A stretch of 64,000 bases of DNA from Methanothrix harundinacea (GCA_001509375.1 LGFT01000001.1:27836-91835), one strand, 5' to 3'; counted from the first letter of the stretch, positions 27,586 through 37,779 are shown. Numbers and translations: made by a program. Notes: generated by a model from the letters alone, not told the origin.

Positions 27586-28566
27586 AGTGGGGCAGCGAAG
27601 TTGCTTGCCATATTCTTTTGCCTGAGCTTCGCTCAGGCCGTCGGGAGCCCCGACGAGGATGATTATATCGATGAATCTTGGGAGAACTACCTGAACTACG
27701 GACTCGGGAGCTTCTACGACGGCTCCAGCTCGTCCACCACCTACAGCTTAAAAACGAGTTCGGGCTTCTCTTACTCTCAGTACCTGCAGTACTACTTCAC
27801 AGAGGGAGAGGTCCCGCCTCGAGAGGAGGGGCCTGTCAGCTTCACGATTACGGGAAACGAGCCCTCGGTACTCAGCTTCGGCTGGCAGACGGTGCCGTAT
27901 TCCGAGTACACCTCCTCGAAGATCTACGCTGGATCTAACTCTCTCTGGATCGAGGGCGAGACGGCTTGGGCGAGTTACGCGGCATGTCCTGCAGGAACGT
28001 GGCTTCAGCTGATCACGGCGATCCCCACGGGGGGCTTGGCCAGCTTCTACGAGATATCCCCCTCGGGCAGCACAAAAATCTCCACGTACAGCCTCGGAAC
28101 CTACAATCGGATGAGCTTCTACGCCGCAGAGCAGGGACGGTACGCATTATTCTTCGTTTCTAACAACCAGCCGAGCAACGTCGTCATCATCGACGTGGGC
28201 GCAGAATGGACCCCGGACATGATCCCGACCCCCACAGTTCCTCCGCGAAAGACAACGCCTTCGACCCCGACGCCAGCGCCCACCCCCACGGTGACCCACG
28301 GTGACGTCAGCGTCACCCTCGAGTCCAAGAACATGAGGGGCTACGACGTATACGTCGACGATAAATACGTCGGCACCGAGGGTCAGGGAGGTGACGCCCT
28401 CGACGGGATCTACAAGCTCAAGGTCGTGGGCGACCAGTGGCATACGGTTAAGGTCTGGGACGGCGAGTGGTTCTACGGAAAGCCCAAGTACTATGAGCGG
28501 CGCGGCACCTATGTCCTGAAGTTCGAGCCCGCAACCACCCTCTACGTCTATGGGGGGATGAGGTAG
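27586..28566 (+). CDS. Secreted protein with Pro/Thr linker and PEGA-like C-terminal domain
   Basis: Signal peptide; PTPTVPPRKTTPSTPTPAPTPTVTHGD linker; GYDVYVDDKYVGTEGQGGDALDGIYKLKVV. Confidence 0.65.
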   Translation, partial: SGAAKLLAIFFCLSFAQAVGSPDEDDYIDESWENYLNYGLGSFYDGSSSSTTYSLKTSSGFSYSQYLQYYFTEGEVPPREEGPVSFTITGNEPSVLSFGWQTVPYSEYTSSKIYAGSNSLWIEGETAWASYAACPAGTWLQLITAIPTGGLASFYEISPSGSTKISTYSLGTYNRMSFYAAEQGRYALFFVSNNQPSNVVIIDVGAEWTPDMIPTPTVPPRKTTPSTPTPAPTPTVTHGDVSVTLESKNMRGYDVYVDDKYVGTEGQGGDALDGIYKLKVVGDQWHTVKVWDGEWFYGKPKYYERRGTYVLKFEPATTLYVYGGMR

Positions 28567-28713
28567 GTATTTAAAAACTTAGACCTTATTTTGCTCCTTA
28601 TCTCTCTTTTTTGGGCTTTTCTCCTTTTTTTCCCGAAATCAGAAGGATAGTAGCCCCCTTTTGCCTCCGATCCACCGTCACCGTCTTAAAGGATCAAAGA
28701 AGGGAAATACAGT

Positions 28714-29892
28714 ATGAAGGGACGGGGTCTGATCTTCTTATTCTTGGGAGCGCTGTTGTTCGCGTCCATCCCCGCCGCGGGATGGGTGAGCGGGACGGGA
28801 GTCGTCGACATCAGCAGATCTGTCGTGAACCGAATGGAGGGCTTCGAGTACTACAACGCCATGGCCGGCGACGGCAGCCTCGATATGGGCCTTGGGGCAA
28901 AAGACGTCTCTAAACCCGGAAACGAGCTTGGCACCAGAGCTATCAAGCTCTCCTACTCCGGAGACGTGCCACTGGTGGGGCAAAAGCGCGTCGAGAGTGG
29001 GTCGCTTTTCAGTGGAACCAAAACCTCCATAGAGGAGGCCTTCAGCGCCACAGAGATCGAGAAAGAACAGACCACCAGCATAGGCTCAGGAGACTCGCAG
29101 GTCGTGGGCACCAATACCAAGCTCAGCTTCAACGGCACCTACATGACAAGCTCCAATATGCACAAGCTCTTCTCCACAGACATCAGCTCTTATCAGAGGT
29201 ACACCGGAAATTTCGAGATCGATAAAGAGATCAGCTTCGGTGGGCTCGCAGACCGCAGACCCGAAATCGCCCTGATCGTCAGCCCTGAGGCGAGCTTTGC
29301 CGAGGTAGGGGCCTCAGTGACTCGGAATTACGAGGTCGCTAACTCCGGAAGGGTTCCAGTCCAGGGCCTCACCCTGATCGATTCGCGAGTCGGACTTGTG
29401 TCCCTGAGCAAGACGACCCTGAACCCGGGCGAGGTAGCCTCGGCCGTTGCCAGCTTCCCTGTCCTTTATGAAGACCTACCAGGCCCTCTTAACGATTCTA
29501 TCCGAGTCCATGGCGTCGATTTCCAGAGCAATCCGGCCGTGGCCTCAGCTTTTGCCACGATGAACCTGATAAGGCCCTGGGGTCTCAATCTGACGGTCAC
29601 AGCCACCTCCCCTTGCGCACAAGCCGGAGATGTAGTGACCTACATCTACACCATCGATAACATCGGCGATTTGGCGATAAGCGAGCTAAATTTGACAGAT
29701 TCGATCGGAAGCGGCATTATACCAATAAACATAACCCTCTCGCCTAAGGAGAGCATCGTCCTCACAGCAAACAGGACCTTCACCGAGACAGACCTTCCAG
29801 GTCCCTTGACCAACAGCGTCGCAGTCTTGGGGTTCAACTCCATGGGCGAGATGGTCGGAAGCTCAACAGAGTTAGTCCTTCCAACGTGCTGA
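28714..29892 (+). CDS. Secreted surface protein with DUF11/conserved-repeat-like domains
   Basis: Signal peptide; C-terminal duplicated repeat ending in similar 'EDLPGPLNDSIRVHG' / 'TDLPGPLTNSVAVLG'. Confidence 0.7.
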   Translation: MKGRGLIFLFLGALLFASIPAAGWVSGTGVVDISRSVVNRMEGFEYYNAMAGDGSLDMGLGAKDVSKPGNELGTRAIKLSYSGDVPLVGQKRVESGSLFSGTKTSIEEAFSATEIEKEQTTSIGSGDSQVVGTNTKLSFNGTYMTSSNMHKLFSTDISSYQRYTGNFEIDKEISFGGLADRRPEIALIVSPEASFAEVGASVTRNYEVANSGRVPVQGLTLIDSRVGLVSLSKTTLNPGEVASAVASFPVLYEDLPGPLNDSIRVHGVDFQSNPAVASAFATMNLIRPWGLNLTVTATSPCAQAGDVVTYIYTIDNIGDLAISELNLTDSIGSGIIPINITLSPKESIVLTANRTFTETDLPGPLTNSVAVLGFNSMGEMVGSSTELVLPTC

Positions 29893-29926
29893 GAATGGGA
29901 CCGCCCACCATCGACCCATACGAATA

Positions 29927-31273
29927 TCACTCCGGGGTGCCGATTCTCTCCACGTAAGATCCCACGTTGAACTTCGACTCTGCTCCCCGACGGCTCATGT
30001 ACCTGACCTTCCCGAATATCTCTCTCTCACCCCAGGCCCGATCGTGAACTCCGCCGATGGACCAGGCGATCCCGGCGTAGCCGTTCGGGTCCCTCCCGTC
30101 CAGCTCGTACCGGTCGTTGAGATAAATGGCGATCTTCTGGGCCTCCTCCGGCGACTCCGTCCACTCCAGGATCTTCTTCGCCCAGTACATCCGCATGTAG
30201 CCGTGCATCTTCCCCCGGAGAACCATCTCCCTCTGGGCGGCGTTCCAGAGGTCGTCGTGAGTCTCGGCCCTTTCGAGCTCCTTTTGGTCGTAGAGATGCT
30301 CTCGCGGGTCGCTGCGATGGTCGTTCAGAGACTTCTTCGCCCAGTCGGGGAACGCCTCAAAGGAGTCGTATCCAGGGTTGTAGTAGCAGAAGTTGTCTGA
30401 GAGCTCCCTTCTCACCACCAGCTCCTCCAGGAAGGCGGCCTTCGATTTCGGGTCGGCGTCGGCTCGGACCGCCTCCAGAGCGATCCTCGCGGCCGAGATC
30501 ATGCCGAAGTGGAGGTAAGGCGAGAGATTCGACTGGCCATCTCGGTTTGGATCATTCCTATCTCGGTCATACGAGGAGAGCTTCTCATTCAGGAACCTTT
30601 GCAGAGCCTCTCTGGCTGCGGCCGCCCCGGGGAAGATCCAATTCACCTCGGGAACGGTGCGGTCGACATCCAGATCCCGCCAGATCCGGTCCCAGTCCAC
30701 CCTACCGCCGAGGTCCCAGGGATGGGGATGGACCTTGAGGGAGGGAAACTCCTCACAGAAGAGAGGGAGCAATCTTTTTATCTTCTGCCGGAAGGTCCGG
30801 GCTGAGTACTCCTGCTTCGGCGAAGCCCGCCAGCTGGGAACTATGTTGTGGGCGTCCACCTCATAGACGGGGACCGCGAGCCTCTGGATGACCCTCTCGT
30901 TCCAGGACCTCTTCGTCGCGAGGGGCGAGAAGTCGGTGACGATGGCGCTGACGGATTGCTCTTCGGCGAAGTCTGAGACGGCTTCGCCCGGATCGCCTCG
31001 GAGGAGGGCGAAGGGAATTTTCTTCTCAGCGAGGGCCTCTTCGATCTCAACGAGGCTCCGGAGCATGAATCCGTACTGCCTCAAAGCGGCTCCGAGGAAA
31101 TCATCCGAGAGGGTGAAGATAACCCCAAGGGCCGATCCTCCGTTTATTGCCAGCTCCTGGGCGAAGGTGAGGGCCCAGTTATCCTCAGCCCTCTGATCTC
31201 TGCTCATCCAGTAGGCGACAGGTCCCCTCTTATGCCGGGCCTTTTTCAGGATCCTCGCTCGGTCTGAATTCAT
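29927..31273 (-). CDS. phr: Deoxyribodipyrimidine photolyase (class II CPD)
   Basis: VAYWMSRDQRAEDNWAL, DAHNIVPSWRASPKQEYSARTFR, KMHGYMRMYWAKKILEWTESPEEA, GRDPNGYAGIAWSIGGVHDRAW. Confidence 0.95.
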   Translation of the reverse strand: MNSDRARILKKARHKRGPVAYWMSRDQRAEDNWALTFAQELAINGGSALGVIFTLSDDFLGAALRQYGFMLRSLVEIEEALAEKKIPFALLRGDPGEAVSDFAEEQSVSAIVTDFSPLATKRSWNERVIQRLAVPVYEVDAHNIVPSWRASPKQEYSARTFRQKIKRLLPLFCEEFPSLKVHPHPWDLGGRVDWDRIWRDLDVDRTVPEVNWIFPGAAAAREALQRFLNEKLSSYDRDRNDPNRDGQSNLSPYLHFGMISAARIALEAVRADADPKSKAAFLEELVVRRELSDNFCYYNPGYDSFEAFPDWAKKSLNDHRSDPREHLYDQKELERAETHDDLWNAAQREMVLRGKMHGYMRMYWAKKILEWTESPEEAQKIAIYLNDRYELDGRDPNGYAGIAWSIGGVHDRAWGEREIFGKVRYMSRRGAESKFNVGSYVERIGTPE

Positions 31274-31505
31274 GTCATCTCTCCATCGAAGAAGAACGGT
31301 TTTAATTTAGAGGTACAAACTTTTAAGAAGATGACGGTTCTAAAATGTCATCTCGGCTAATTTTACATCCACGGATGCTTGTCCCATGCGAGATGGCTGA
31401 GATGATCTTCCGAATCAGGGGACGGCGTGATGAATTTGGAGATCGCGTCCACCTCATTTAAATAAGAGCCCATCGGAAATAGAATATAAGGAGGTGAAAG
31501 TCCCC

Positions 31506-31661
31506 ATGTGTACTGTTGGAGGCGGACCGGATATAGGTGACGTTGAGTCCCTGGCGTCGAAGGGCTACATATGCCAGGACTGCGGAAACAAGTTCAAGGG
31601 CATGGGCCGAAGGCCTCGATGTCCTTCCTGCCAATCGAGGAACGTAAAGGCCTCAGAGTGA
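31506..31661 (+). CDS. 51-aa zinc-ribbon protein (not in supplied ORF track)
   Basis: Manual translation: MCTVGGGPDIGDVESLASKGYICQDCGNKFKGMGRRPRCPSCQSRNVKASE; CxxC...CxxC. Confidence 0.78.
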   Translation: MCTVGGGPDIGDVESLASKGYICQDCGNKFKGMGRRPRCPSCQSRNVKASE

Positions 31662-31668
31662 TGAGAAG

Positions 31669-32124
31669 ATGAATATCCCCCTGGCAGACGACGAGATCGC
31701 CTATCTCTGCGGAAGGACCGGGACCATGGCTCTGGTCAAGACCCTCGGCCATTTTTTTTATCTCGAGACGGAGACCGAGGAGATCTCTCTCTTCACCGAT
31801 GAGGACGACCTTCTGGTGGCATCTACTTTCGAGGTCGGAGATGCGGCCAGAAGGGGGCTCGCTTGCACCCTCTACATGATTCGAGAGATGAACTCTCCCC
31901 TGATAGTCCTTCCCAAAGGCCATCCTGCCTCTCGAAGGCTTAGGACCGTCGTCTCAGTAGGGGATAAAACGAGGATAAAGTGCGACATCCAGGCCGGGAC
32001 CCACCCAGAACAAGACGTCCTCTGCGGGACGAAGGAGTTTGAAGGCGTCGAGGTCATCTCGATGCCCGGTGGCGCAGAGGTTAAAAAGTTCGCCGGTGAA
32101 GTACTGAAGGAGAAGCTGGTATGA
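31669..32124 (+). CDS. Methanogen-conserved hypothetical protein (DUF2111-like, tentative)
   Basis: ORF directly downstream of the zinc ribbon; position next to DUF2098 and DUF2117. Confidence 0.5.
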   Translation: MNIPLADDEIAYLCGRTGTMALVKTLGHFFYLETETEEISLFTDEDDLLVASTFEVGDAARRGLACTLYMIREMNSPLIVLPKGHPASRRLRTVVSVGDKTRIKCDIQAGTHPEQDVLCGTKEFEGVEVISMPGGAEVKKFAGEVLKEKLV

Positions 32125-32138
32125 GGTGATCGAGGACT

Positions 32139-32423
32139 ATGTCTGAGGAAATAAGCGAGGGGAGCATCGTCAGATACAGCGGAACCGGGACCGTGGGGAT
32201 CGTAAAGGTCCTCAAGACCGAAGAGGACGGAGAAGAATGGGCGCTCTTGGACTCGACGGGGCTCTACTATCATCTGAGCACTCTGCAGCCGATCGAGAGG
32301 TTGCCCGAGAGGAGGGAGATCGGCGCCAGGACTCTAGAAGAGATGGAAGAGAGGATGGTGGCGGAAGAGGAGAGGATGAGATCGGTGAAGATGGAAGATG
32401 AGAGCGTCGAAAGTGGCGGATAA
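32139..32423 (+). CDS. DUF2098 family protein
   Basis: GSIVRYSGTGTVGIVKVLKTEEDGEEWALLDSTGLYYHLSTLQPIE. Confidence 0.75.
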   Translation: MSEEISEGSIVRYSGTGTVGIVKVLKTEEDGEEWALLDSTGLYYHLSTLQPIERLPERREIGARTLEEMEERMVAEEERMRSVKMEDESVESGG

Positions 32424-33492
32424 GGTAGGGGTCGTAGTCCACGGCCCCGAGGTCGTCGACTCGGGATCTGCCAAGAGGGCCCTGGCGCTTCTCGAGAGGA
32501 TGGGGCCCGTCACCGCCGTCCTCGGGGGAACGATGGGCAGGGTTGCGGTCATCGATGCCGCCCTGGAGGACCGGATCGATACATCGAGGAGGGAGATGCC
32601 GAGCCGGTCTGTCCAGAGGCTTGAACCTTTAGTCGAGATTGTGATTATCTTGAACTATGCCAAGACGATAGAGACGGGCCTCGTCTTCGGCGCTATGGTG
32701 GCCGAGAGGGCAAAGCCCAAAAAACCCCTGTTGCTCGCAGATTTCGCAGGGGGCTTCTTGACCGTCCTCGCGGGAGAGGCGGCCTCCCTCACCGAAAAAA
32801 TTGCCGAGATTCTGGATCTGGAGCTTTTGGACGCCCCAGAGTTTTTGCCCGGGACGAAGTCATCGGGAAGGATCACCAGAAGGAAGATTTTTGGGGCCAT
32901 CCCCGGTGAGAACATATCCGTCAACGGTACCGTCGTCGCGAAGGCCCTCGAGGAGACTGTGGAGATCACCGCCATCGACGGTAAAATCACAGAGATCGAT
33001 GGCGCAGAGGTGAAGCCCCACGGACTGGAGAAGCTCTCGTTCGTCGAACTCAAGGGGGCGATCCTCAGGTCCGGCGAGATTAGACGGACCGAGAGCGTCC
33101 CGAGGACGATCCGCAATCGCGGCCGAAATGCTGTTCTGATAGATCATGACGCAGAAGGCGCCTTCGAGAAAGTGAGAGGCTCAAAGGTGGCGGTAACTGT
33201 GGGCGACGACACCACCGCCATCGCCGGAGAGATCCTCACGAGGCTTGAAACCCCCCTCGTCGGGGTCGTAGACGGCGACCTCGACCACCTCTGCTCCAGG
33301 ACGGCCACCCCCAAGGGAAGCGCTGTCATTGAGGTCCTTCCCGGCACCGACGACGTAATCGGCCGAAAGGTAAGAGAAGAGATCTTCGGAGGAGAATACC
33401 GAATTTCTATGAACGGACTCTCAATCGAAGATCTGATAGAACGGATAAAGAAGATCGCCGGGGAAGACCTCAAGTCGGTGCGGCGGTTCTGA
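32398..33492 (+). CDS. DUF2117 family protein
   Basis: VGVVVHGPEVVDSGSAKRALALLERMGPVTAVLGGTMGRVAVIDA; overlaps DUF2098 ORF. Confidence 0.75.
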   Translation: MRASKVADKVGVVVHGPEVVDSGSAKRALALLERMGPVTAVLGGTMGRVAVIDAALEDRIDTSRREMPSRSVQRLEPLVEIVIILNYAKTIETGLVFGAMVAERAKPKKPLLLADFAGGFLTVLAGEAASLTEKIAEILDLELLDAPEFLPGTKSSGRITRRKIFGAIPGENISVNGTVVAKALEETVEITAIDGKITEIDGAEVKPHGLEKLSFVELKGAILRSGEIRRTESVPRTIRNRGRNAVLIDHDAEGAFEKVRGSKVAVTVGDDTTAIAGEILTRLETPLVGVVDGDLDHLCSRTATPKGSAVIEVLPGTDDVIGRKVREEIFGGEYRISMNGLSIEDLIERIKKIAGEDLKSVRRF

Positions 33493-33527
33493 ATTTGGCG
33501 GCAGAACTCTGATTCATCTGACCGCCA

Positions 33528-35657
33528 TCATACCGATCTTTTGATTATCATGACGGCTGGGTCGGACCTCTGCGATCGGCTTTCGCCGTAGTCTTTTATC
33601 GCAGTCTCCAGCTCCTTAATTATGTCCTGGGCCGAACGCTCCCTGTTCTCTTTAATGAGGGAGATCAGACTCTCAGTCCCGAACCGCTCCTTCTTATCGT
33701 TCTCAATTTCGATGAGGCCGTCGTTGTAGATGACGAGGACATCTCCCGCATCGATCATCCACCCCTCCAGCTCCAGATCGATGTAGTCGAGAGCGCCCAT
33801 GGATATCGCCCCGCCGATCAAGGTGTCTACAAACCCGTCGGAACTGACGACGAAGGGCGGGACGTGGCCGGCATTGGCATAATTCATGGAGTGGTTGGAT
33901 AAGTCGAGCATCCCGCAGAAGCAGGATACCATCATACCATTTTTGACCTCGTCGCTCAACTGAAGGTTTGCCTCCCGGAGTGCCTTCGCCGGATCGCCGA
34001 ACCTCCTGGAGGCTGCTCGGATTATGCTTCTGGTGAGGGCGGCCACCATGGCGGCGGAGAGACCCTTCCCCGAGACCTCGGCCATCGTCACCACGGCCTT
34101 CGACCCCTCCATCTCGAAGAAGTCGTAAAAGTGACATAATCTGCTGCCATCGGCGAAAGAGAGCGTCGCCACCTGATACCCCTCGACTTTGGGAAACCTA
34201 TCGGGAATGAGGAATCTTTCGACCTCTTTGGATACCTCTTTCTCCTTCTCCGAACTGCCCATCTCAAAGGATCTCTTCTCGATCATAGAGATCTGGTCTT
34301 TAAGATCAACGGTCATCTGATCGAAGGCCTCACTCATTCTCCTCCCATCTTTTGAGTCGTCCGCCTCAATCTTCGATTCGAAGTCTCCCTTTCCGATCCC
34401 CTCAAAAGCCCTCACGACGCCGTCGACCATCGGCCCAAGGCCGCTCCTACCCGCCCGAAATCCGATCACAGCAGCCAGAAGTGCGGAGATAGCCGCTGCA
34501 GTGGCCATCGGCATGATTGCAGGCCATCCGGGCTCGTCCTGACGACCGGTGGCTGCGGCCTCCTCAATCTCGCGATATTTCAGGGCTTCTCCTGTCGCCT
34601 GGGCCAAAATTTCGGTCTGGCGAGATATCCGCTGGAAGAGCTGATCGTATTGCGAAGCCTTGGCGGCGGAAAGCTCTAGGTCTCCCGAGGCAACACCAAG
34701 GCTCCAGCCTACGGAGGGGAGGGGGGCGTAACTTATACTGGTGCTCCCCTTGCTGAGGCGGACCAAGGATGTTCCCTTCTCCCCTCGGACCATCGCCTCA
34801 GCCACCCCAGCCAGTCCCGAATTTTTGGAGTCTAGAAGGCTTCCAAGCATCAGGATCTCCTCCCAGAGAAATGCTTCAGGGACTTCCGGGTGCATCACCA
34901 CGGCTCCCTGACCGTCCACCAGGAAGGGGTAACCAGACGAAATGTTGGCGAGATCGGAATCGATCTCTGCCAGGGATATATCCATCCCAACCACACCCGA
35001 CAGGTTCTCCTCGACGTATATCGGTGTCGCGCATGTGATGGCCAAGCTCTTGCGTTCCTGACTCTGGTAAGGCCTCGTCCAGATTGTCTCCTCGGCCCTC
35101 GCGGCCTCGAGGTACCAGGGTCGCTCCCGGTAGTCGAAGGGAGCGATCAGGCGGAGGGTTTCGGTGACGTCGGGCCAGAGGACCATAACGCCGCTGGAAG
35201 TGCCTATGTACCCCTGCTCACTAACTTCCTCCTCCTGAACCATGATCCTCAAGACCCTGGCTGGATCTGATAGGGATAGAAGGGTATCCCTCATGTCTTC
35301 TGTTAGGTTATCTCCACCATCGGGCGCGATCCAGACCCCGGCGGCTATAACTTCAGCGAGGCCTCCAGCGGTCGCGCTCTCGTTATCGCTGAGGAGGAAG
35401 TCCCCGCCCCTCCCCGTCGCCAGGACGGAGACGGCACTGATAGGGGCCAGTGACACTTCTGCCGCCAGCAGGATCAGCGCCAGAAGCCCTAAGCTCAGCT
35501 TGTTTAAGCTCGAAATCTTTTTCATTTCTCTTTGGTATCCATAAGCTGGCTCCATCAAGAGCCATCCACAAAGTCGATCTTCGAGTTCTGCCCCACTTTC
35601 CCGTGGCTCATCTTCCGCCTTGCGGCCGAAGCCTCCGAAGATCCTTTTTGTCCTCAA
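33528..35657 (-). CDS. Membrane sensor protein: Cache-like extracellular domain, TM, HAMP-like linker, PP2C/SpoIIE phosphatase
   Basis: RPWYLEAARAEETIWTRPYQSQERKSLAITCATPIYVEENLSGVVGMDIS; C-terminal VVTMAEVSGKGLSAAMVAALTRSIIRAA, YANAGHVPPFVVSS, LVIYNDGLIEIEN. Confidence 0.85.
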   Translation of the reverse strand: MRTKRIFGGFGRKAEDEPRESGAELEDRLCGWLLMEPAYGYQREMKKISSLNKLSLGLLALILLAAEVSLAPISAVSVLATGRGGDFLLSDNESATAGGLAEVIAAGVWIAPDGGDNLTEDMRDTLLSLSDPARVLRIMVQEEEVSEQGYIGTSSGVMVLWPDVTETLRLIAPFDYRERPWYLEAARAEETIWTRPYQSQERKSLAITCATPIYVEENLSGVVGMDISLAEIDSDLANISSGYPFLVDGQGAVVMHPEVPEAFLWEEILMLGSLLDSKNSGLAGVAEAMVRGEKGTSLVRLSKGSTSISYAPLPSVGWSLGVASGDLELSAAKASQYDQLFQRISRQTEILAQATGEALKYREIEEAAATGRQDEPGWPAIMPMATAAAISALLAAVIGFRAGRSGLGPMVDGVVRAFEGIGKGDFESKIEADDSKDGRRMSEAFDQMTVDLKDQISMIEKRSFEMGSSEKEKEVSKEVERFLIPDRFPKVEGYQVATLSFADGSRLCHFYDFFEMEGSKAVVTMAEVSGKGLSAAMVAALTRSIIRAASRRFGDPAKALREANLQLSDEVKNGMMVSCFCGMLDLSNHSMNYANAGHVPPFVVSSDGFVDTLIGGAISMGALDYIDLELEGWMIDAGDVLVIYNDGLIEIENDKKERFGTESLISLIKENRERSAQDIIKELETAIKDYGESRSQRSDPAVMIIKRSV

Positions 35658-35895
35658 GGGGTATAAAGCTAATTTAGTCGTCTTACTTTTCGCTCTACAC
35701 CGAGTACCTGGATCTATAAGAGGTCTTCTGGGGGTCCAGATTGAGGTCTATCAGGGCTGAGGCGGTTTCGGTGACATGCCGGGCCAATAACATCCCCATC
35801 AAATCCAGACGAAGCCGCGACTACATACTTTCTTGATCTGACAATCCACCCTCAACTCGGAAACTACTTATTAGTAAGGGCTCTCTATAGACCCC

Positions 35896-36762
35896 GTGGA
35901 CGGTTCATACGAGTTTCTCGCGGATCTTAGGCGGCTTGTGGGGATCTATCGCCGTTTTGAGCAGTCCCTGTACCTGATCAACGCTGGCATAATCGCGAGT
36001 CTGATCTACATCGCGACCCTCTTCCTGGGGATTCCCGCCTTCTTTAGGTTTTATTGGCAGGACTCGATCTTCGTCTCGACTCCCGCCATATTCTCCCTGA
36101 TCTTGGGCCTTTTGGGAGGGAAGATCATGGGCAGATGGTCGAAGTCCGACTTCTTCGGCCATCTCGACGAGAGCCTATCGGAGAAGACGAAGGCCGCCTA
36201 CGACAACCGAGATTCGGACTCAGTGGTGATGCGGAGCCTCGCCGAAGACGTCAAGAGAAGGCTCTCGAAAGTAGGAGTCTTCGACCTGATAAACAACCGC
36301 CGTCTGAACTTTGGCGATAGAAGTGTTCCGATCTTTCAAGCGAAGGCGGGAGCCTTGATTCTCCTCCTCGCCTTCGTCGCGATCTTCAGCCAGAGCCAGG
36401 CCGGAGAGGTGGCATCTCCTCAGCCCTTCAAGGCTCTGACCGATCTTCGGGAGAGGGCCGCAGAGATCTTCGGTGAGGAAGAGCTGCCGGAGGGGGGCGA
36501 ATCATCCGCGGGGATATCGGGCGAGATCTACGGGAAGCCTTCTTTGGCGGTCCTGGAGGAGGTGAACCTGGAGCTGGTATTATATCCCGGAACTGCAGCG
36601 GGGTTTAGGTCGACGGAGACCGACCCCATGGACAGATTGTTTCAGACCTCCGAAGCTGGCGAAGGGGTGGCGGTCCCCACAGACCTCTACATCGAGAGTC
36701 TTCCGCCCCAGCACCGAGAGATAATAAAAAGGTATTTCGAGAATCTGGCGACGGGCTTTTGA
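35896..36762 (+). CDS. Membrane hypothetical protein upstream of MoxR
   Basis: Hydrophobic segments near residues 28-50, 60-80 and 150-170; position in putative MoxR/DUF58 operon. Confidence 0.6.
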   Translation: MDGSYEFLADLRRLVGIYRRFEQSLYLINAGIIASLIYIATLFLGIPAFFRFYWQDSIFVSTPAIFSLILGLLGGKIMGRWSKSDFFGHLDESLSEKTKAAYDNRDSDSVVMRSLAEDVKRRLSKVGVFDLINNRRLNFGDRSVPIFQAKAGALILLLAFVAIFSQSQAGEVASPQPFKALTDLRERAAEIFGEEELPEGGESSAGISGEIYGKPSLAVLEEVNLELVLYPGTAAGFRSTETDPMDRLFQTSEAGEGVAVPTDLYIESLPPQHREIIKRYFENLATGF

Positions 36763-36780
36763 GAGACGAAATGAGAACCG

Positions 36781-37770
36781 ATGATAAAAAGAGCTGTAGA
36801 TCCTACCGAGGACGGACAGATGAGAGATGATCTGATTAACGTTTATAAGGACGCGCCGGCCATCTTCGAGACGATCAAGGGCGAGATCGGCAAAGTGGTG
36901 GTGGGCCAGAAGTCGGTGGTGGAGCAGATCTTGGTGGGGATACTGGCCGGGGGCCACACCCTTCTCGAGAGCAACCCGGGTTTGGGAAAGACCCTCCTCG
37001 TCAAGACGATAGCCAGCACCACCGGCCTCGACTTCAGCAGAATTCAGTGCACCCCGGACCTTATGCCAGCGGACATTACGGGCACCACCTTGATCGAGGA
37101 GGTGGAGGGGAGCAAGGTTTTCAGGTTCGAGGAGGGGCCGATCTTCGCGAATATAGTTCTTGCCGACGAGATCAACAGGGCCTCGCCCAGGACCCAGAGC
37201 GCTATGCTGGAGGCGATGCAGGAGAAGCAGGTCACCGTCGGAAAGAACACCTACAAACTCGAGGAGCCCTTCTTCGTCCTCGCGACCCAAAACCCCATAG
37301 AGATGGAGGGGACGTTCCCTCTCCCTGAGGCTCAGCTCGACCGGTTCCTTTTGAAGGTTTTCATAGACTATCCGAGCCCTGAGGAGGAGTACGAGATCAT
37401 GGAGAGGTACACGGGCCATTCCGAGCCGAAGGTGGAAAGGGTGATCACCCGGAGGGAGCTTTTGTCCCTTCAGCAGCTGACCAGGGACGTTCCCATCTCC
37501 GACGACCTGAAGAGGGGGGCGATAAAGGTCGTCATCTCCACCAGGAGCTGGGAGGGGGTCGAGTACGGCGTCAGCCCCAGGGCCTCCATCGGCATGATCC
37601 TCGCCTCCAAGGCCCGGGCACTCCTGAACGGCAGAGATTACGTCAGCCGAGAGGACCTGGAGACGATGGCGTACCCCATCCTCAGGCACAGGATCATCCT
37701 CACCTTCGACTCAGAGAGGAGGGGGGTCACCACAGACCAGGTGATATCGGACATTTTGAAGTCGATTTGA
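36781..37770 (+). CDS. MoxR family AAA ATPase
   Basis: GHTLLESNPGLGKTLLVKTIA, PSDI-type TPDLMPADITGT, FANIVLADEINRASPRTQSAMLEAMQEKQVT. Confidence 0.95.
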   Translation: MIKRAVDPTEDGQMRDDLINVYKDAPAIFETIKGEIGKVVVGQKSVVEQILVGILAGGHTLLESNPGLGKTLLVKTIASTTGLDFSRIQCTPDLMPADITGTTLIEEVEGSKVFRFEEGPIFANIVLADEINRASPRTQSAMLEAMQEKQVTVGKNTYKLEEPFFVLATQNPIEMEGTFPLPEAQLDRFLLKVFIDYPSPEEEYEIMERYTGHSEPKVERVITRRELLSLQQLTRDVPISDDLKRGAIKVVISTRSWEGVEYGVSPRASIGMILASKARALLNGRDYVSREDLETMAYPILRHRIILTFDSERRGVTTDQVISDILKSI

Positions 37771-37779
37771 GGACCACCA

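Noticed and set aside
36580-37689. 369-aa antisense ORF opposite moxR
   Set aside because: Shadow ORF; the plus strand carries unmistakable MoxR motifs.
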